A stretch of 64,000 nucleotides of DNA from Rhodospirillales bacterium (GTDB taxonomy: Bacteria; Pseudomonadota; Alphaproteobacteria; Rhodospirillales; Casp-alpha2). The stretch covers positions 1 to 64,000 of the forward strand of contig JAJFII010000006.1 of NCBI GenBank assembly GCA_021775095.1, given 5' to 3'. Positions 26,735 to 35,130 of this stretch are shown here, piece by piece. The number at the start of each line of letters is the position of its first letter. Position 1 is the stretch's first letter. The position numbers and the translations under genes are program-made. The notes beneath the pieces are model-generated. The model saw only the letters and a list, made by a program, of their open reading frames with translations. It ran no database searches and was not told where the DNA came from.

Positions 26735-27892
26735 TCATCCCTCTCGCTCCGTAAGGGAATAACTTCTGCCTTTCCAGGCCCCGCCGCGGCCCCGCCAATG
26801 GTTAAATGCCGACGAAATCGTCATCAACGTAAATAGCAGGCCGGCAACGGGTAGGCAAAACGCCCGCCAGAAAGACTGATTATAAAAGGTCAATGTTGGC
26901 GCATAGAGTTGGACCATAATCAAATAGGCACCGCCGGCGGTTGCCCACAGGTTGAGGTCTTGGATGATTAATCCATAGGCAAAAACAACCGGTGGAACCA
27001 GATAAATCAGGACCATCGCCGCCAGCGTGCCCATAAGCGCAAAAACGGAGTGGTTTAATTGAACATATGCCGTCCGCGCAACCATATGCCAGATTTCCGC
27101 CAACGATGGGTAGGCCCGCAGGCTTCTGGTTTTTGCCGACAGACCCAACCAGATTGCTCCCTTCGTTTTAACCAGAGCCGCCAGCGCACAGTCATCGATC
27201 AGTCGATCCTTTATGGGTTCAATGCCACCGGCGTCGCGGAGTGTTTGGAGGTGAACGAGCATACATCCCCCGGCCGCCGCCGCCATCGGGTGACCAGGGC
27301 TGTTGACCAACGGAAACGGATATAGTTTCTGGAAAAAATAAACAAATGCCGGGATCAGCAACTGTTCCCAAAAACTCACACAACGCAGATACACCATCAA
27401 TGACACCAAACGGCAGTTGCTGGTGATGGCTTTGCTCACCAGTTGGTGCAAATTTGTTGAATGATGCTCAATATCGGCATCCGTTAACAAGACATATTCG
27501 GCATCGGGAGCGAAGGTTTCAATTTGTTGTAATCCCTGATGGACCGCCCACAATTTGCCGGTCCATCCGTTTCGTAAGGGTTTGCCTGCAACAATTAACA
27601 GATCATCGTGGTGCCCGGCAACGGCGGCCGTGTGGTCGTCGCTGTTATCGTCGACGACGATAACACGGACCCGGCCGCCATAGGACTGGGAGAGCAACGA
27701 TGCGACCGTTGTTTTAATGGTTTCCGCTTCGTTGCGCGCCGGAATGACAGCAACCACAGACGGCCAACGGGCTCTGGTTTGTCCGTTCCCAAGTTTTTGA
27801 TCGGCTTTCCAGTACCTACCGCGCCAGCCAGCCAGCCCGACCCAAACGATCAAGGACAAAATACTGGCGGTCAACAGGGCCGTATATATCAA
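26735..27892 (-). CDS. hpnB: hopene-associated glycosyltransferase HpnB
   Basis: A GT2-family membrane protein of about 385 residues. It has an N-terminal membrane helix (IYTALLTASILSLIVWVGLA), a catalytic domain with VIPARNEAETI, VVDDNSDD and LLTDADIEH, then at least three C-terminal membrane segments. It matches HpnB, a glycosyltransferase of hopanoid loci with unproven substrate. I place the start at TTG 27892, which overlaps the hpnC stop (TTGA). A GTG at 27943 would add 17 residues and overlap hpnC by 55 bases. Neither has a clear ribosome site. Confidence 0.9.
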   Translation of the reverse strand: MIYTALLTASILSLIVWVGLAGWRGRYWKADQKLGNGQTRARWPSVVAVIPARNEAETIKTTVASLLSQSYGGRVRVIVVDDNSDDHTAAVAGHHDDLLIVAGKPLRNGWTGKLWAVHQGLQQIETFAPDAEYVLLTDADIEHHSTNLHQLVSKAITSNCRLVSLMVYLRCVSFWEQLLIPAFVYFFQKLYPFPLVNSPGHPMAAAAGGCMLVHLQTLRDAGGIEPIKDRLIDDCALAALVKTKGAIWLGLSAKTRSLRAYPSLAEIWHMVARTAYVQLNHSVFALMGTLAAMVLIYLVPPVVFAYGLIIQDLNLWATAGGAYLIMVQLYAPTLTFYNQSFWRAFCLPVAGLLFTLMTISSAFNHWRGRGGAWKGRSYSLTEREG

Positions 27893-28755
27893 GGCACGGC
27901 CACAGGGGAAAAGGCACCACTCAAACCCCGAACCGTACACCACAGATAGGCAAATTTTGAGAGTTTCACCCGACGGGCCAAGGGGTCGTTTGATTTTAGT
28001 TGGCGGATTAAAGCCTCGGCAATATTCAGGATAACCTGGCTTTCCATGGCCAACCGCCTGCTCCTTAATCCGCCAGGCAACTGCCGGGCAAGGGGCATGA
28101 GCGTTTCGGTCTCGGTAATGATCCGGTCAAGGACCTGGCGAAGGGACGGGGACAATTGGTTCCCGCTCAGTTCCTTGACATCAACTCTATGGGCTTCCAT
28201 CCATTCCAAGGGAATATAAACCCGGTCCATAAGTTCGTAGTCTTCTTTGCAGTCCTGTAAATGGTTGATGACCTGCAGAACAATACAGAGGGCGTCGGAG
28301 GCACCGTAGCCATTGGACGTGCCGCCATGTAAATCGATTAAAAACCGACCGACGGGGGCCGCGGACAGTAAACAGTAATCAACGAGCTCCTGCCAGTTTT
28401 GATAGCGGTTTTTGATGGCGTCTTGTTTAAAGGCGGTGATCAAATCAAGGCAATGGTGTTCGGTGACGCCGGTTGTGATTAGGCTATCGCGCATTATAAA
28501 CCCGGTCGCATAATCTCGGCCCTGTGTCCGGGTACCGTTTATGGCGTTATGAAAACCGGTCAACCGTTCAATTTTCACCTGCGAACTCAAGGCGGGATTG
28601 TCGGCGATGTCATCGATCGCTCTGGCAAACCGATAATAATGGGCGATATGGGGACGCAAATGGGCTGGCAATAACCATGAGCCCACGGGAAAGTTTTCGT
28701 ATTCGGCATCTTTGCCAGAAGGCGTTTCGACGCTTGGCGGGTCAGAATATGTCAT
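27889..28755 (-). CDS. hpnC: hydroxysqualene synthase HpnC
   Basis: A 288-residue squalene/phytoene-synthase-fold protein. The first motif is FARAIDDIADNPA and the second is INHLQDCKEDYELMDRVYIP. HpnC converts presqualene diphosphate to hydroxysqualene. ATG 28755 (MTYSDPPSVETPSGKDAEYE) gives the usual N-terminus ENFPVGSWLLP soon after; an upstream frame to 28815 adds a cysteine-rich leader without support. It follows hpnM by about 69 bases and overlaps hpnB by about 4. Confidence 0.94.
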   Translation of the reverse strand: MTYSDPPSVETPSGKDAEYENFPVGSWLLPAHLRPHIAHYYRFARAIDDIADNPALSSQVKIERLTGFHNAINGTRTQGRDYATGFIMRDSLITTGVTEHHCLDLITAFKQDAIKNRYQNWQELVDYCLLSAAPVGRFLIDLHGGTSNGYGASDALCIVLQVINHLQDCKEDYELMDRVYIPLEWMEAHRVDVKELSGNQLSPSLRQVLDRIITETETLMPLARQLPGGLRSRRLAMESQVILNIAEALIRQLKSNDPLARRVKLSKFAYLWCTVRGLSGAFSPVAVP

Positions 28756-28824
28756 TAATTTACCCAATGTCGGCACCCGGCAATCACATCCAAAGTGTTT
28801 TGGATCCCCTTGCACAGGCGGTGA

Positions 28825-29451
28825 TCAGGTATCAACATTAACCCGTTTACGCAACACGCTTAACAGACCTTCAACATTATTATTGTGTTGGCGAATGACG
28901 GAAGCGAATTCCTTTTGTTGAGTAATTCCCAAGCTCAGGCCTTCAACCAGGACATCGACGATTTTATAAGAGTCGGCTTTTTGCCGGACCCGCCAAATGA
29001 CCGCGATGGCTTTAGCTCCACCCGGTCGCTCGAGCTGAGAATGCACCAACACATCCTTTTCGCCACGTTCTTCGGTTTTCACGACATGCATTTTTTCACC
29101 GGCATATTTTTGAAATCGATCAGCGTAGGTGACGACCATCAGTTTTTCAAAAAGCGCCATATATTCTTTTTTCTGCGGATCGTTTGCCCGCCGCCAATAC
29201 CGTCCCAATACCCATTTGGCAATGGCATCAAAAGCGAAATAACGGTGCATCAATTCGCGAAATCGATTACGGCGTTCCTGAATATCGATATCACTGGCGG
29301 TCAAGGACGTCAGGGCTTCTTCTGCCAGATTTTCAATAAATTCCCTGGCACTGTCCTTGCTGGGCTCGGCTGCAGTTGCAAATAACGGGTAAAAAGTGAA
29401 GCCAATCGTCGCCCGTTTGGCAAACTCGAGAATACGTCGCCGGTTCAACAT
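28825..29451 (-). CDS. hpnM: HpnM/MlaC-family periplasmic lipid-binding protein
   Basis: A 208-residue protein from ATG 29451, which has GGGGAG 7-12 bases upstream. Residues 1-25 form a signal peptide (RRRILEFAKRATIGFTFYP). The rest is the MlaC/Ttg2D fold (NLAEEALTSLT, FRELMHRYFAFDAIAKWVLGRYWR in part). In hopanoid loci this is HpnM, proposed to carry lipids between membranes together with the RND protein HpnN. No hpnN is in the window. It is the first gene of the seven-gene minus-strand hpn operon. Confidence 0.9.
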   Translation of the reverse strand: MLNRRRILEFAKRATIGFTFYPLFATAAEPSKDSAREFIENLAEEALTSLTASDIDIQERRNRFRELMHRYFAFDAIAKWVLGRYWRRANDPQKKEYMALFEKLMVVTYADRFQKYAGEKMHVVKTEERGEKDVLVHSQLERPGGAKAIAVIWRVRQKADSYKIVDVLVEGLSLGITQQKEFASVIRQHNNNVEGLLSVLRKRVNVDT

Positions 29452-29525
29452 GTTTATTACTCCCCATTCAGCATCACTTCGGTAAACGGTGGTATCCATA
29501 AACGGATGATTTTATTATTTATTAA

Positions 29526-29554
29526 AATATAGAAAATTTGATTTTATAATGCAA
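29526..29554 (-). promoter_or_regulatory. candidate sigma-70 promoter of the hpn operon
   Basis: Read on the minus strand, TTGCAT (29554-29549) is followed after 17 bases by TATATT (29531-29526), in an AT-rich stretch 75 bases before the hpnM start. The -10 box matches five of six, the -35 three of six. Confidence 0.4.
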
Positions 29555-29577
29555 ATGCCTGTCCGTGTATGATTTTG

Positions 29578-30633
29578 TTACAGGCGTTTGGCTGCGGCAC
29601 ATAGGTTTTTTAATTTAGCCATGGCCAAATCCCTTCCCAGTAAACCCAATCCACAATCAGGTGCGGCAATTAATCTTTCAGAATCAATATGTTGAAGAGA
29701 ATTTTTGAGCCGATTTTCTAACATATCGACGGTTTCCAGTTGGCTTTTTGCAATGGCAACCACACCAAAAATAACCGTCGTACTTTTAAACGCTTCCAAT
29801 AAACTCAGGTCGTTGTTGCGGTGCGCGTCTTCAATGGAAACGGCGTCTATGGACGACTGTTCAATGACCGGTGCCAATCGAAAATAACTTTCCTTTTCCG
29901 CTTTTTCATAATCGGGACTGTCCAATCGATCCGGGTAGCCGCAACACATATGGACCGTTTTAACCACATGGTTCGGCAGGTTATGAAAACACCGCTCGAG
30001 GTTTTCAAATCCGTAGTCTAAGGCTTCATCGACTTTGCGGGCAAACACTGGTTCATCGATCTGAAGGTGGACACATCCGGCCTCGGCCAGGGCCAGGGCT
30101 TCGCAGTTTATGGCTTGCGCAAGTGCCAGCCCGCGGGTCTTCGGGTCCAAATAATAACTGTCGGCGACCGTATCACCGATGGTCATGGGACCGGGAAGCG
30201 TGATTTTAACGGCCCGATCGGTCATGTTTTGTGCAGTTTTCCAATCGTGTGGCAGAAACGGTGCACCGGCACGGATGGGACCGGTGATGGTCGGCAGAGA
30301 AGCCCGATAGGCACCGTTCCGCAATTCCTGTTCCGTCAGGGTGTCAAAATCAATGCCGTTCAGGTGCCGGCAATGGTAGTGGACGTAATTTTCCCGCCGC
30401 ACCTCGCCATCGGTCAGAATATCGATGCCGGCTGCTACCTGGTCGTCGATAACGCTTTGCGCAGCACGCACAAACTGGGCCTCGGCGTCGCTCCCCATTT
30501 TTGCAAGTTCACGGGTATAATGGGCCGTCGGATGTTCCGCTGTGGTTCCGCCAATGGCCATATCGAACCAATCAGTCACGTCCAAAAAGTCGGGTTTGGG
30601 GAAAGCGCCAATGGTCGTTGTCTTGAGGGGCAT
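29578..30633 (-). CDS. stand-alone MetE-core cobalamin-independent methyltransferase
   Basis: A 351-residue protein equal to only the C-terminal catalytic half of MetE. The zinc ligands are all present: His228 and Cys230 (TVHMCCGYPD), Glu268 (SIEDAHR) and Cys327 (APDCGLG). Asp193 of IDEP, which binds homocysteine in MetE, is also there. Such short core enzymes use methylcobalamin, a corrinoid protein or a demethylation product as methyl donor, or act on methylated thiols. No corrinoid protein is adjacent. The orphan ABC binding protein begins 30 bases upstream on the same strand, which hints that the methyl donor is imported (inference). Confidence 0.88.
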   Translation of the reverse strand: MPLKTTTIGAFPKPDFLDVTDWFDMAIGGTTAEHPTAHYTRELAKMGSDAEAQFVRAAQSVIDDQVAAGIDILTDGEVRRENYVHYHCRHLNGIDFDTLTEQELRNGAYRASLPTITGPIRAGAPFLPHDWKTAQNMTDRAVKITLPGPMTIGDTVADSYYLDPKTRGLALAQAINCEALALAEAGCVHLQIDEPVFARKVDEALDYGFENLERCFHNLPNHVVKTVHMCCGYPDRLDSPDYEKAEKESYFRLAPVIEQSSIDAVSIEDAHRNNDLSLLEAFKSTTVIFGVVAIAKSQLETVDMLENRLKNSLQHIDSERLIAAPDCGLGLLGRDLAMAKLKNLCAAAKRL

Positions 30634-30663
30634 AGGTCACGCGATCCCTGGGCGGGTAAGGAA

Positions 30664-31830
30664 TTAGGCGGCAACAAAGGTATCGCGAAACTCATTGCGG
30701 GCGGCCGCGTACCAGGGCGCTTCCGGTGGCCACCACCACAGATTTTCGAGCGCACCATCCGGATAGGCTTCCAAATAATTTTTAAGGGCAGCGGGTATCA
30801 GATGTTTTTCGGCACCAATGGCTACGGAATTATAACCGGTTTCCGAAGCCAGCAGCCCCCCGATATCCGGGCGATAGACATAATCAAGGAAGGCATAAAT
30901 TTGCTCAAAATTCTCAGCCCCTTTGGGAATCGACAGTCCGTCGAGCCAAGCCAATGCACCTTCCTGCGGTGCCATATAATTAATCGCTTCGCCGGCGTTT
31001 TTGAGGGCAATGGCAGGACCATCCCAGGTTTGCCCGAGGATAACACCATTTTGTAAAAGGCCCCTCTGTTGGGCTTCCGCATCATTCCAGAACAATTTGA
31101 TCGACGGTTTGTTTTCGACGGCAAATTCCGTCACCTCGCCCCAGATGCGACGCATGGTATCCTCGTCCTTATAGGCATCGAGCATACGGTGAGACGGTAA
31201 TTTACCTATCCGGTCCAAATACAGGCCGATACCCAGCATCATGGAATGGGGACGGCCCATGACTCTGCCCTTGAGTTCCGGCAGCCAAAGGTCTCCATAA
31301 CTGAGTTTATCATAGGTTTGGTCCCAACCTGTGGTATGCCAGGCCAAAGCTTCCGTACCCCAAAAATAAGGCAGGTGAAAATTTTTGCCGTTCCAGGTCC
31401 AATGTTCGCGCGACCGGTCCAGCATATTTTTATGAATGCGATCCAGTGGGACCCGGTTCATATCAAAGGGCAGCAGGATATCCAGGGGTTTCCATTGTAA
31501 GGCCCGCAAAGCGGTGGGGCCAATGAGGTCAAAACCACTCCCTTGAACCGCCTTGGTTTTATTCAAAAGCTCTTCATTGGAGCCATAGGGAATATGATGA
31601 AGTTTGATGCCCGTTTCTTTTTCAAAACCCGCGACGAAGGCTTTGGGGAAATAATCCGACCACATCATGACCCGAATATCTCCCGATGAGGACTTCGCGT
31701 CTTTCACGATCCACGGCCCCATGGCGGCGGCACTGGCGGCACCCAGAGCCAGTTTCAGGGCGCGCCGTCGTGCCGGTCGTCGAGGCGATGTCACGGGTTG
31801 ATAATGGGTGTTGGGTTTCGAAGCTGCCAT
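30664..31830 (-). CDS. ABC transporter periplasmic binding protein, PotD/PotF-like
   Basis: A 388-residue substrate-binding protein with an N-terminal twin-arginine-type signal (PARRRALKLALGAASAAAMG). The body starts DIRVMMWSDYFPKAFVAGFEKETGI, the polyamine-binding-type fold. The Tat-like signal suggests folding before export. No permease or ATPase genes are adjacent, so it is an orphan here. The MetE-core gene follows 30 bases downstream, so the two are probably an operon. Possible ligands include polyamines or methylated amines or sulfonium compounds; none can be chosen from sequence. Confidence 0.85.
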   Translation of the reverse strand: MAASKPNTHYQPVTSPRRPARRRALKLALGAASAAAMGPWIVKDAKSSSGDIRVMMWSDYFPKAFVAGFEKETGIKLHHIPYGSNEELLNKTKAVQGSGFDLIGPTALRALQWKPLDILLPFDMNRVPLDRIHKNMLDRSREHWTWNGKNFHLPYFWGTEALAWHTTGWDQTYDKLSYGDLWLPELKGRVMGRPHSMMLGIGLYLDRIGKLPSHRMLDAYKDEDTMRRIWGEVTEFAVENKPSIKLFWNDAEAQQRGLLQNGVILGQTWDGPAIALKNAGEAINYMAPQEGALAWLDGLSIPKGAENFEQIYAFLDYVYRPDIGGLLASETGYNSVAIGAEKHLIPAALKNYLEAYPDGALENLWWWPPEAPWYAAARNEFRDTFVAA

Positions 31831-32132
31831 TTTAACGATCGTCTTTCCTTGTGGATAGAATCTTACGCGTAAGGGCCATGCCAGTCGCGGGCACCCCTCG
31901 CACGGCCCTGTCCCGGCACCCCTGACAATGGGACTCCATTACCCCTCAACGCGCTCCGGATCAAAGACCAGGATACGGGACCCAAAAGGTACCGTTGGAT
32001 TGGCATTCCCAGCAGTAGCCGAGCACGGAAATCGTGGGCTCTATTTATACCCCGATATCACCATTTGTGAATAGCTAACCACTTAAAAGTGGCAAAATTC
32101 TGGCGTTTATAATCGGCGCTCTGATTTCGGGT
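31831..32132. other. 302-bp intergenic region
   Basis: No gene or clear structure is seen between the binding-protein start and the 3' end of the dehydrogenase gene. It should hold the promoter of the binding-protein/MetE-core pair, but no convincing -35/-10 pair was found by eye. Confidence 0.4.
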
Positions 32133-33059
32133 TTAACCCTGCAAGGCTTTACGAACATTGTCAGCCGTCAAAAAACTTACTCGAACATTGGATTCGTCAG
32201 TCATCGCACCGATGTGCGGTGCCAGAACGAGGTTTGGAACCCCTGCCAACACGGAGCCCGGTTTTACTGGTTCGTGGTCAAATACGTCGAGAAAGGCACC
32301 GCCCAGTTTATCGGCCTTCAAGGCATCCGCCAGAGCCTGTTCGTTGACAATACCGCCCCGCGCGGCATTTATCAGGATGGCATTCGGCTTCATTTTGGCT
32401 AGTGCGTCGGCGTCAATCATATTGCGGGTTTGATCGATCAACGGCACGTGCAGGCTGACCGCATCAGCGCAGGCCAGCAGCGGGTCGAGCGCCATCGGAG
32501 TCACATCCAACTCCTGCCAAATGGGGTCGTCGTCAGAGACGAGGGGGTCGTAGGCGCACAGGGTCATGCCGAGGGGCGCAACGCGTTTGGCCACGGCGCG
32601 GGCAATGGCGCCAAATCCAACCAATCCCAATTGGTGGCCCTGCACTTCTCTGCCGCCCAGGGTAAGGCGGGGCCATTCGCCGGCAAGGACCTGGTCGGTC
32701 GCATGATAGGCCCGTCGAAACAGCACAAACAAAGCACCAATAACCAACTCCGCCACGGAATCGGTATTTGCGCCGACTGCCGGAAAGACTTGAATTTTAC
32801 GCTCGGCACAGGCGTCGAGGTCGATATTGTCGAGCCCTACTCCCAATCGACCGACGACCACCAGGTTTTGCGCGGATTGCAAAAGTTCTCCCCGGACTTG
32901 CGTGAGATTGCGCACCAAAATTGCCCGGGCATCTTTGAGGGCGGCTTTTAAATCCTCCGGGCGATTGACAAGGTCAGGGTCGAACAGGACATCAAAGTCC
33001 TTTGCCAACGCTTCCACAGCAGAGAGTTCCATATGTTCTGATATTACGACGTCAGCCAT
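32133..33059 (-). CDS. D-2-hydroxyacid dehydrogenase family, sulfolactate dehydrogenase-like
   Basis: A 308-residue NAD-dependent dehydrogenase. The nucleotide-binding motif is LGLVGFGAIARAVAKRV (148-153), and the catalytic set is Arg234 (NAARGGIVNE), Glu263 (FDHEPVKPG) and His282 (APHIGAM). I start it at ATG 33059 (MADVVISEHM). It resembles SerA-type enzymes and (S)-sulfolactate dehydrogenase SlcC. Because it diverges from a GntR regulator beside sulfopyruvate decarboxylase comDE, an SlcC role (sulfolactate to sulfopyruvate) is the best guess. A phosphoglycerate or other 2-hydroxyacid role remains possible. Confidence 0.85.
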   Translation of the reverse strand: MADVVISEHMELSAVEALAKDFDVLFDPDLVNRPEDLKAALKDARAILVRNLTQVRGELLQSAQNLVVVGRLGVGLDNIDLDACAERKIQVFPAVGANTDSVAELVIGALFVLFRRAYHATDQVLAGEWPRLTLGGREVQGHQLGLVGFGAIARAVAKRVAPLGMTLCAYDPLVSDDDPIWQELDVTPMALDPLLACADAVSLHVPLIDQTRNMIDADALAKMKPNAILINAARGGIVNEQALADALKADKLGGAFLDVFDHEPVKPGSVLAGVPNLVLAPHIGAMTDESNVRVSFLTADNVRKALQG

Positions 33060-33139
33060 CGGGATTCCATTCCTTCCATTTATTAAACTGCAATCAGTTG
33101 TGCCATACCCTATTGCAATCTTCAAGAAATTCATCTAAC

Positions 33140-33151
33140 TCTTATATAAGA
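33140..33151. promoter_or_regulatory. palindromic candidate operator for the GntR regulator
   Basis: TCTTATATAAGA is a perfect 12-bp palindrome 15 bases upstream of the regulator start and 80 bases upstream of the divergent dehydrogenase. GntR/HutC proteins bind short palindromes in such places. The AGGAG ribosome site of the regulator lies only 6 bases after it. Confidence 0.5.
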
Positions 33152-33166
33152 ATTTTAGGAGTACGG

Positions 33167-33898
33167 ATGGAATTTTCACGTGTCACACCGGGGCAAGGCC
33201 CGCTGTTTGCTCAGGTCCAGGCGCTGATGATCCAGCGCATGGTCGATGGCCACTGGAGTCCGGGACAACGTCTGCCGTCGGAGTTTGCCCTGGCCGACGA
33301 GTTTCAGGTATCGCAGGGCACTGTTCGCAAGGCGCTTGACGCTTTGGTCCAGGAAAACCTGGTATTCAGGCATCAAGGGCGCGGTACTTTTGTATCTTCC
33401 CACACCCAGCAACGTGAATTGTTCCGGTTTTTTCATCTGGTTGGCGTCAATGACGAACTGCAGCCGCCCCAAACCAGCCACCTGATCTGCTTCGAGCAGC
33501 GCCGCTGTAACCGCGCCGAGGCAACCCGGTTGTCGCTTGGAAAGGGTGCCCAGGTCATAAATATTAAACGGGTGCGGTCGATGAACGAAAAGCCTGTAAT
33601 CATTGAAAACATTGTTGTGCCCCGGGCCCTGTTTGACGGTCTTGGCGACAGTAACGCGGTTCCCAATGAATTGTATCAGCACTACGAGCAGATATACGGG
33701 GTAACCATTCACAAAGCGGTTGAACATCTTGCGGCACGGCCAACGACAGCGGCAGAAGCCGACCATCTGGATTTGGCCGTCGGCGCACCGCTACTGGAAA
33801 TTGATCGACTGGCGATCACCTTGGACGGTACGCCGGTCGAATGGCGGGTGAGCCGCTGTGATACCCGTGTGCATTCTTATTTAAGCGAAATTATCTAA
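33167..33898 (+). CDS. GntR-family (HutC/UTRA type) transcriptional regulator
   Basis: A 243-residue protein. The N-terminal winged helix has GQRLPSEFALADEFQVSQGTVRKALDALVQENL (recognition helix about residues 45-65, quoted in part), and the C-terminal UTRA ligand domain ends PLLEIDRLAITLDGTPVEWRVSRCD. AGGAG lies upstream of ATG 33167. It sits between the divergent dehydrogenase and the co-directional comDE genes and probably controls both. The UTRA ligand would be a pathway intermediate such as sulfolactate or sulfopyruvate (inference). Confidence 0.9.
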   Translation: MEFSRVTPGQGPLFAQVQALMIQRMVDGHWSPGQRLPSEFALADEFQVSQGTVRKALDALVQENLVFRHQGRGTFVSSHTQQRELFRFFHLVGVNDELQPPQTSHLICFEQRRCNRAEATRLSLGKGAQVINIKRVRSMNEKPVIIENIVVPRALFDGLGDSNAVPNELYQHYEQIYGVTIHKAVEHLAARPTTAAEADHLDLAVGAPLLEIDRLAITLDGTPVEWRVSRCDTRVHSYLSEII

Positions 33899-33927
33899 CG
33901 GACAAAAACAGGAGATAAGGAAAACCT

Positions 33928-34431
33928 ATGGCTAACAGTATAAGTGAACGCATCGTTGACGATATGGTCAATGCTGGAATTGATTTTGTCACCACCGTGC
34001 CCTGTAAGCAACTGGCTGGTGTCATTGATCTGGTGGAAAAAAACAAAAAAATATATCACATCCCGTCGAACAAAGAAGATGAAGGCATGGGACTGTGTGC
34101 CGGTGCCTACATGGGCGGTAAAAAACCCTGTATCATCATGCAGAACACGGCCCTTGGCGTTACCGTAAATACCTTGGCGGCTTTGATCCAGTATTATCAG
34201 ATTCCCCTGCCGATGTTGATCAGCTATCGCGGTGAAGTCGGTGAACCTGTGGCCTGCCAGGTGGAAATGGCGCTGCATACCAAACCGATCCTGCAGCAAA
34301 TGAATATACCGACTTTTCACTTCCATAAAAAGGACGATGTCGAAGAACTCAGTGACATTCTTGCCTACACTCAAATGTGCAAAAAACCGACGGCAATTTT
34401 AACCGATGCAGCCTTCTGGAGGGTCTCATAA
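33928..34431 (+). CDS. comD: sulfopyruvate decarboxylase, alpha subunit
   Basis: A 167-residue protein equal to the pyrimidine-binding half of a ThDP decarboxylase. The segment NKEDEGMGLCAGAYMGGKKP (50-64 core) holds the cofactor-activating glutamate. The order AGIDFVTTVPCKQL, QNTALGVTVN, PLPMLISYRGEVGEP closely follows archaeal ComD. With ComE it decarboxylates sulfopyruvate to sulfoacetaldehyde. Phosphonopyruvate decarboxylase is the nearest alternative but is normally one longer chain. The stop TAA overlaps the comE ATG by one base (TAATG). Lies 29 bases after the GntR gene. Confidence 0.9.
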   Translation: MANSISERIVDDMVNAGIDFVTTVPCKQLAGVIDLVEKNKKIYHIPSNKEDEGMGLCAGAYMGGKKPCIIMQNTALGVTVNTLAALIQYYQIPLPMLISYRGEVGEPVACQVEMALHTKPILQQMNIPTFHFHKKDDVEELSDILAYTQMCKKPTAILTDAAFWRVS

Positions 34432-34994
34432 TGATTAGAAACGAAGTTTTACAATCTATCGTCCCGGTTATTAAGGACGAATTGGTGATTTGTAACATTG
34501 GCAGCCCTTCCCAGGAACTGTTTCAACTGGACGATCAACCGAGCACTTTTTACATGCTTGGTACCATGGGTCTGAGTTCTTCCATCGGTCTGGGCCTGGC
34601 CCTCGCCCAACCCCAAAAGGTCATAGCCATTGATGGCGACGGTTCGGTTTTAACGAACTTGGGTACACTTCCGACCATTGCCAACAACGTCACTGACAAC
34701 TTTATCCTGGTGATTATTGACAATGGAAGTTATGGCTCGACCGGAGATCAGCCGACCTATGCGGGCATGAAAACCTCCTTAACCGCCGTTGCCAAAGCCT
34801 GTGGCTGCGAAAACGTGGTTGAATGTCGGGCGGAAGAAACTGCCGACGAACTCAAAAAAGCCTTGGCCGCCAATCAGATGACGGTTATCGTTTGCAAATG
34901 TGAGTCTGGAAATGTCAAGGTTCCAGTCATATCCATGAATCCCATCGTGATCCGTGAGCGGTTCATGGCAGAAGTCGCTAACCGCAACGCATAA
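34431..34994 (+). CDS. comE: sulfopyruvate decarboxylase, beta subunit
   Basis: A 187-residue protein carrying the ThDP-diphosphate and metal-binding half. The GDGS motif at 69-72 (IAIDGDGSVLTNLGTL) is followed 26 residues later by DNGSYGSTG. GGAGG lies 8 bases before ATG 34431. It completes ComD and must assemble with it. A hairpin terminator follows at 35029, so comDE ends a transcription unit that probably begins at the regulator. Confidence 0.92.
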   Translation: MIRNEVLQSIVPVIKDELVICNIGSPSQELFQLDDQPSTFYMLGTMGLSSSIGLGLALAQPQKVIAIDGDGSVLTNLGTLPTIANNVTDNFILVIIDNGSYGSTGDQPTYAGMKTSLTAVAKACGCENVVECRAEETADELKKALAANQMTVIVCKCESGNVKVPVISMNPIVIRERFMAEVANRNA

Positions 34995-35028
34995 GATCCC
35001 ATGGCCTCCGGTCCTGGAAACCTGAAAT

Positions 35029-35071
35029 CAACCCTGCGGTGCCTTGCCACGGTGCCTCAGGGTTGTTTTTT
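35029..35071 (+). terminator. intrinsic terminator after comE
   Basis: CAACCCTG (35029-35036) pairs with CAGGGTTG (35058-35065) and is followed by TTTTTT (35066-35071). The 21-base loop contains a GGTGCC direct repeat. It lies 35 bases after the comE stop. Confidence 0.85.
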
Positions 35072-35130
35072 GCCCTGCAACCGGATACCACCTAAGGTCT
35101 TCCGAATTCGAGATTTTCAGGTCACCATCC

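Noticed and set aside
30067-31056. 329-residue plus-strand frame opposite the MetE-core and binding-protein genes
   Set aside because: It is the antisense shadow of two well-supported genes and has no start signal or family motif.
33928-34994. Phosphonopyruvate decarboxylase
   Set aside because: That enzyme is usually one chain and sits with phosphonopyruvate mutase; here two chains match ComD and ComE and lie beside a sulfolactate-dehydrogenase-like gene.
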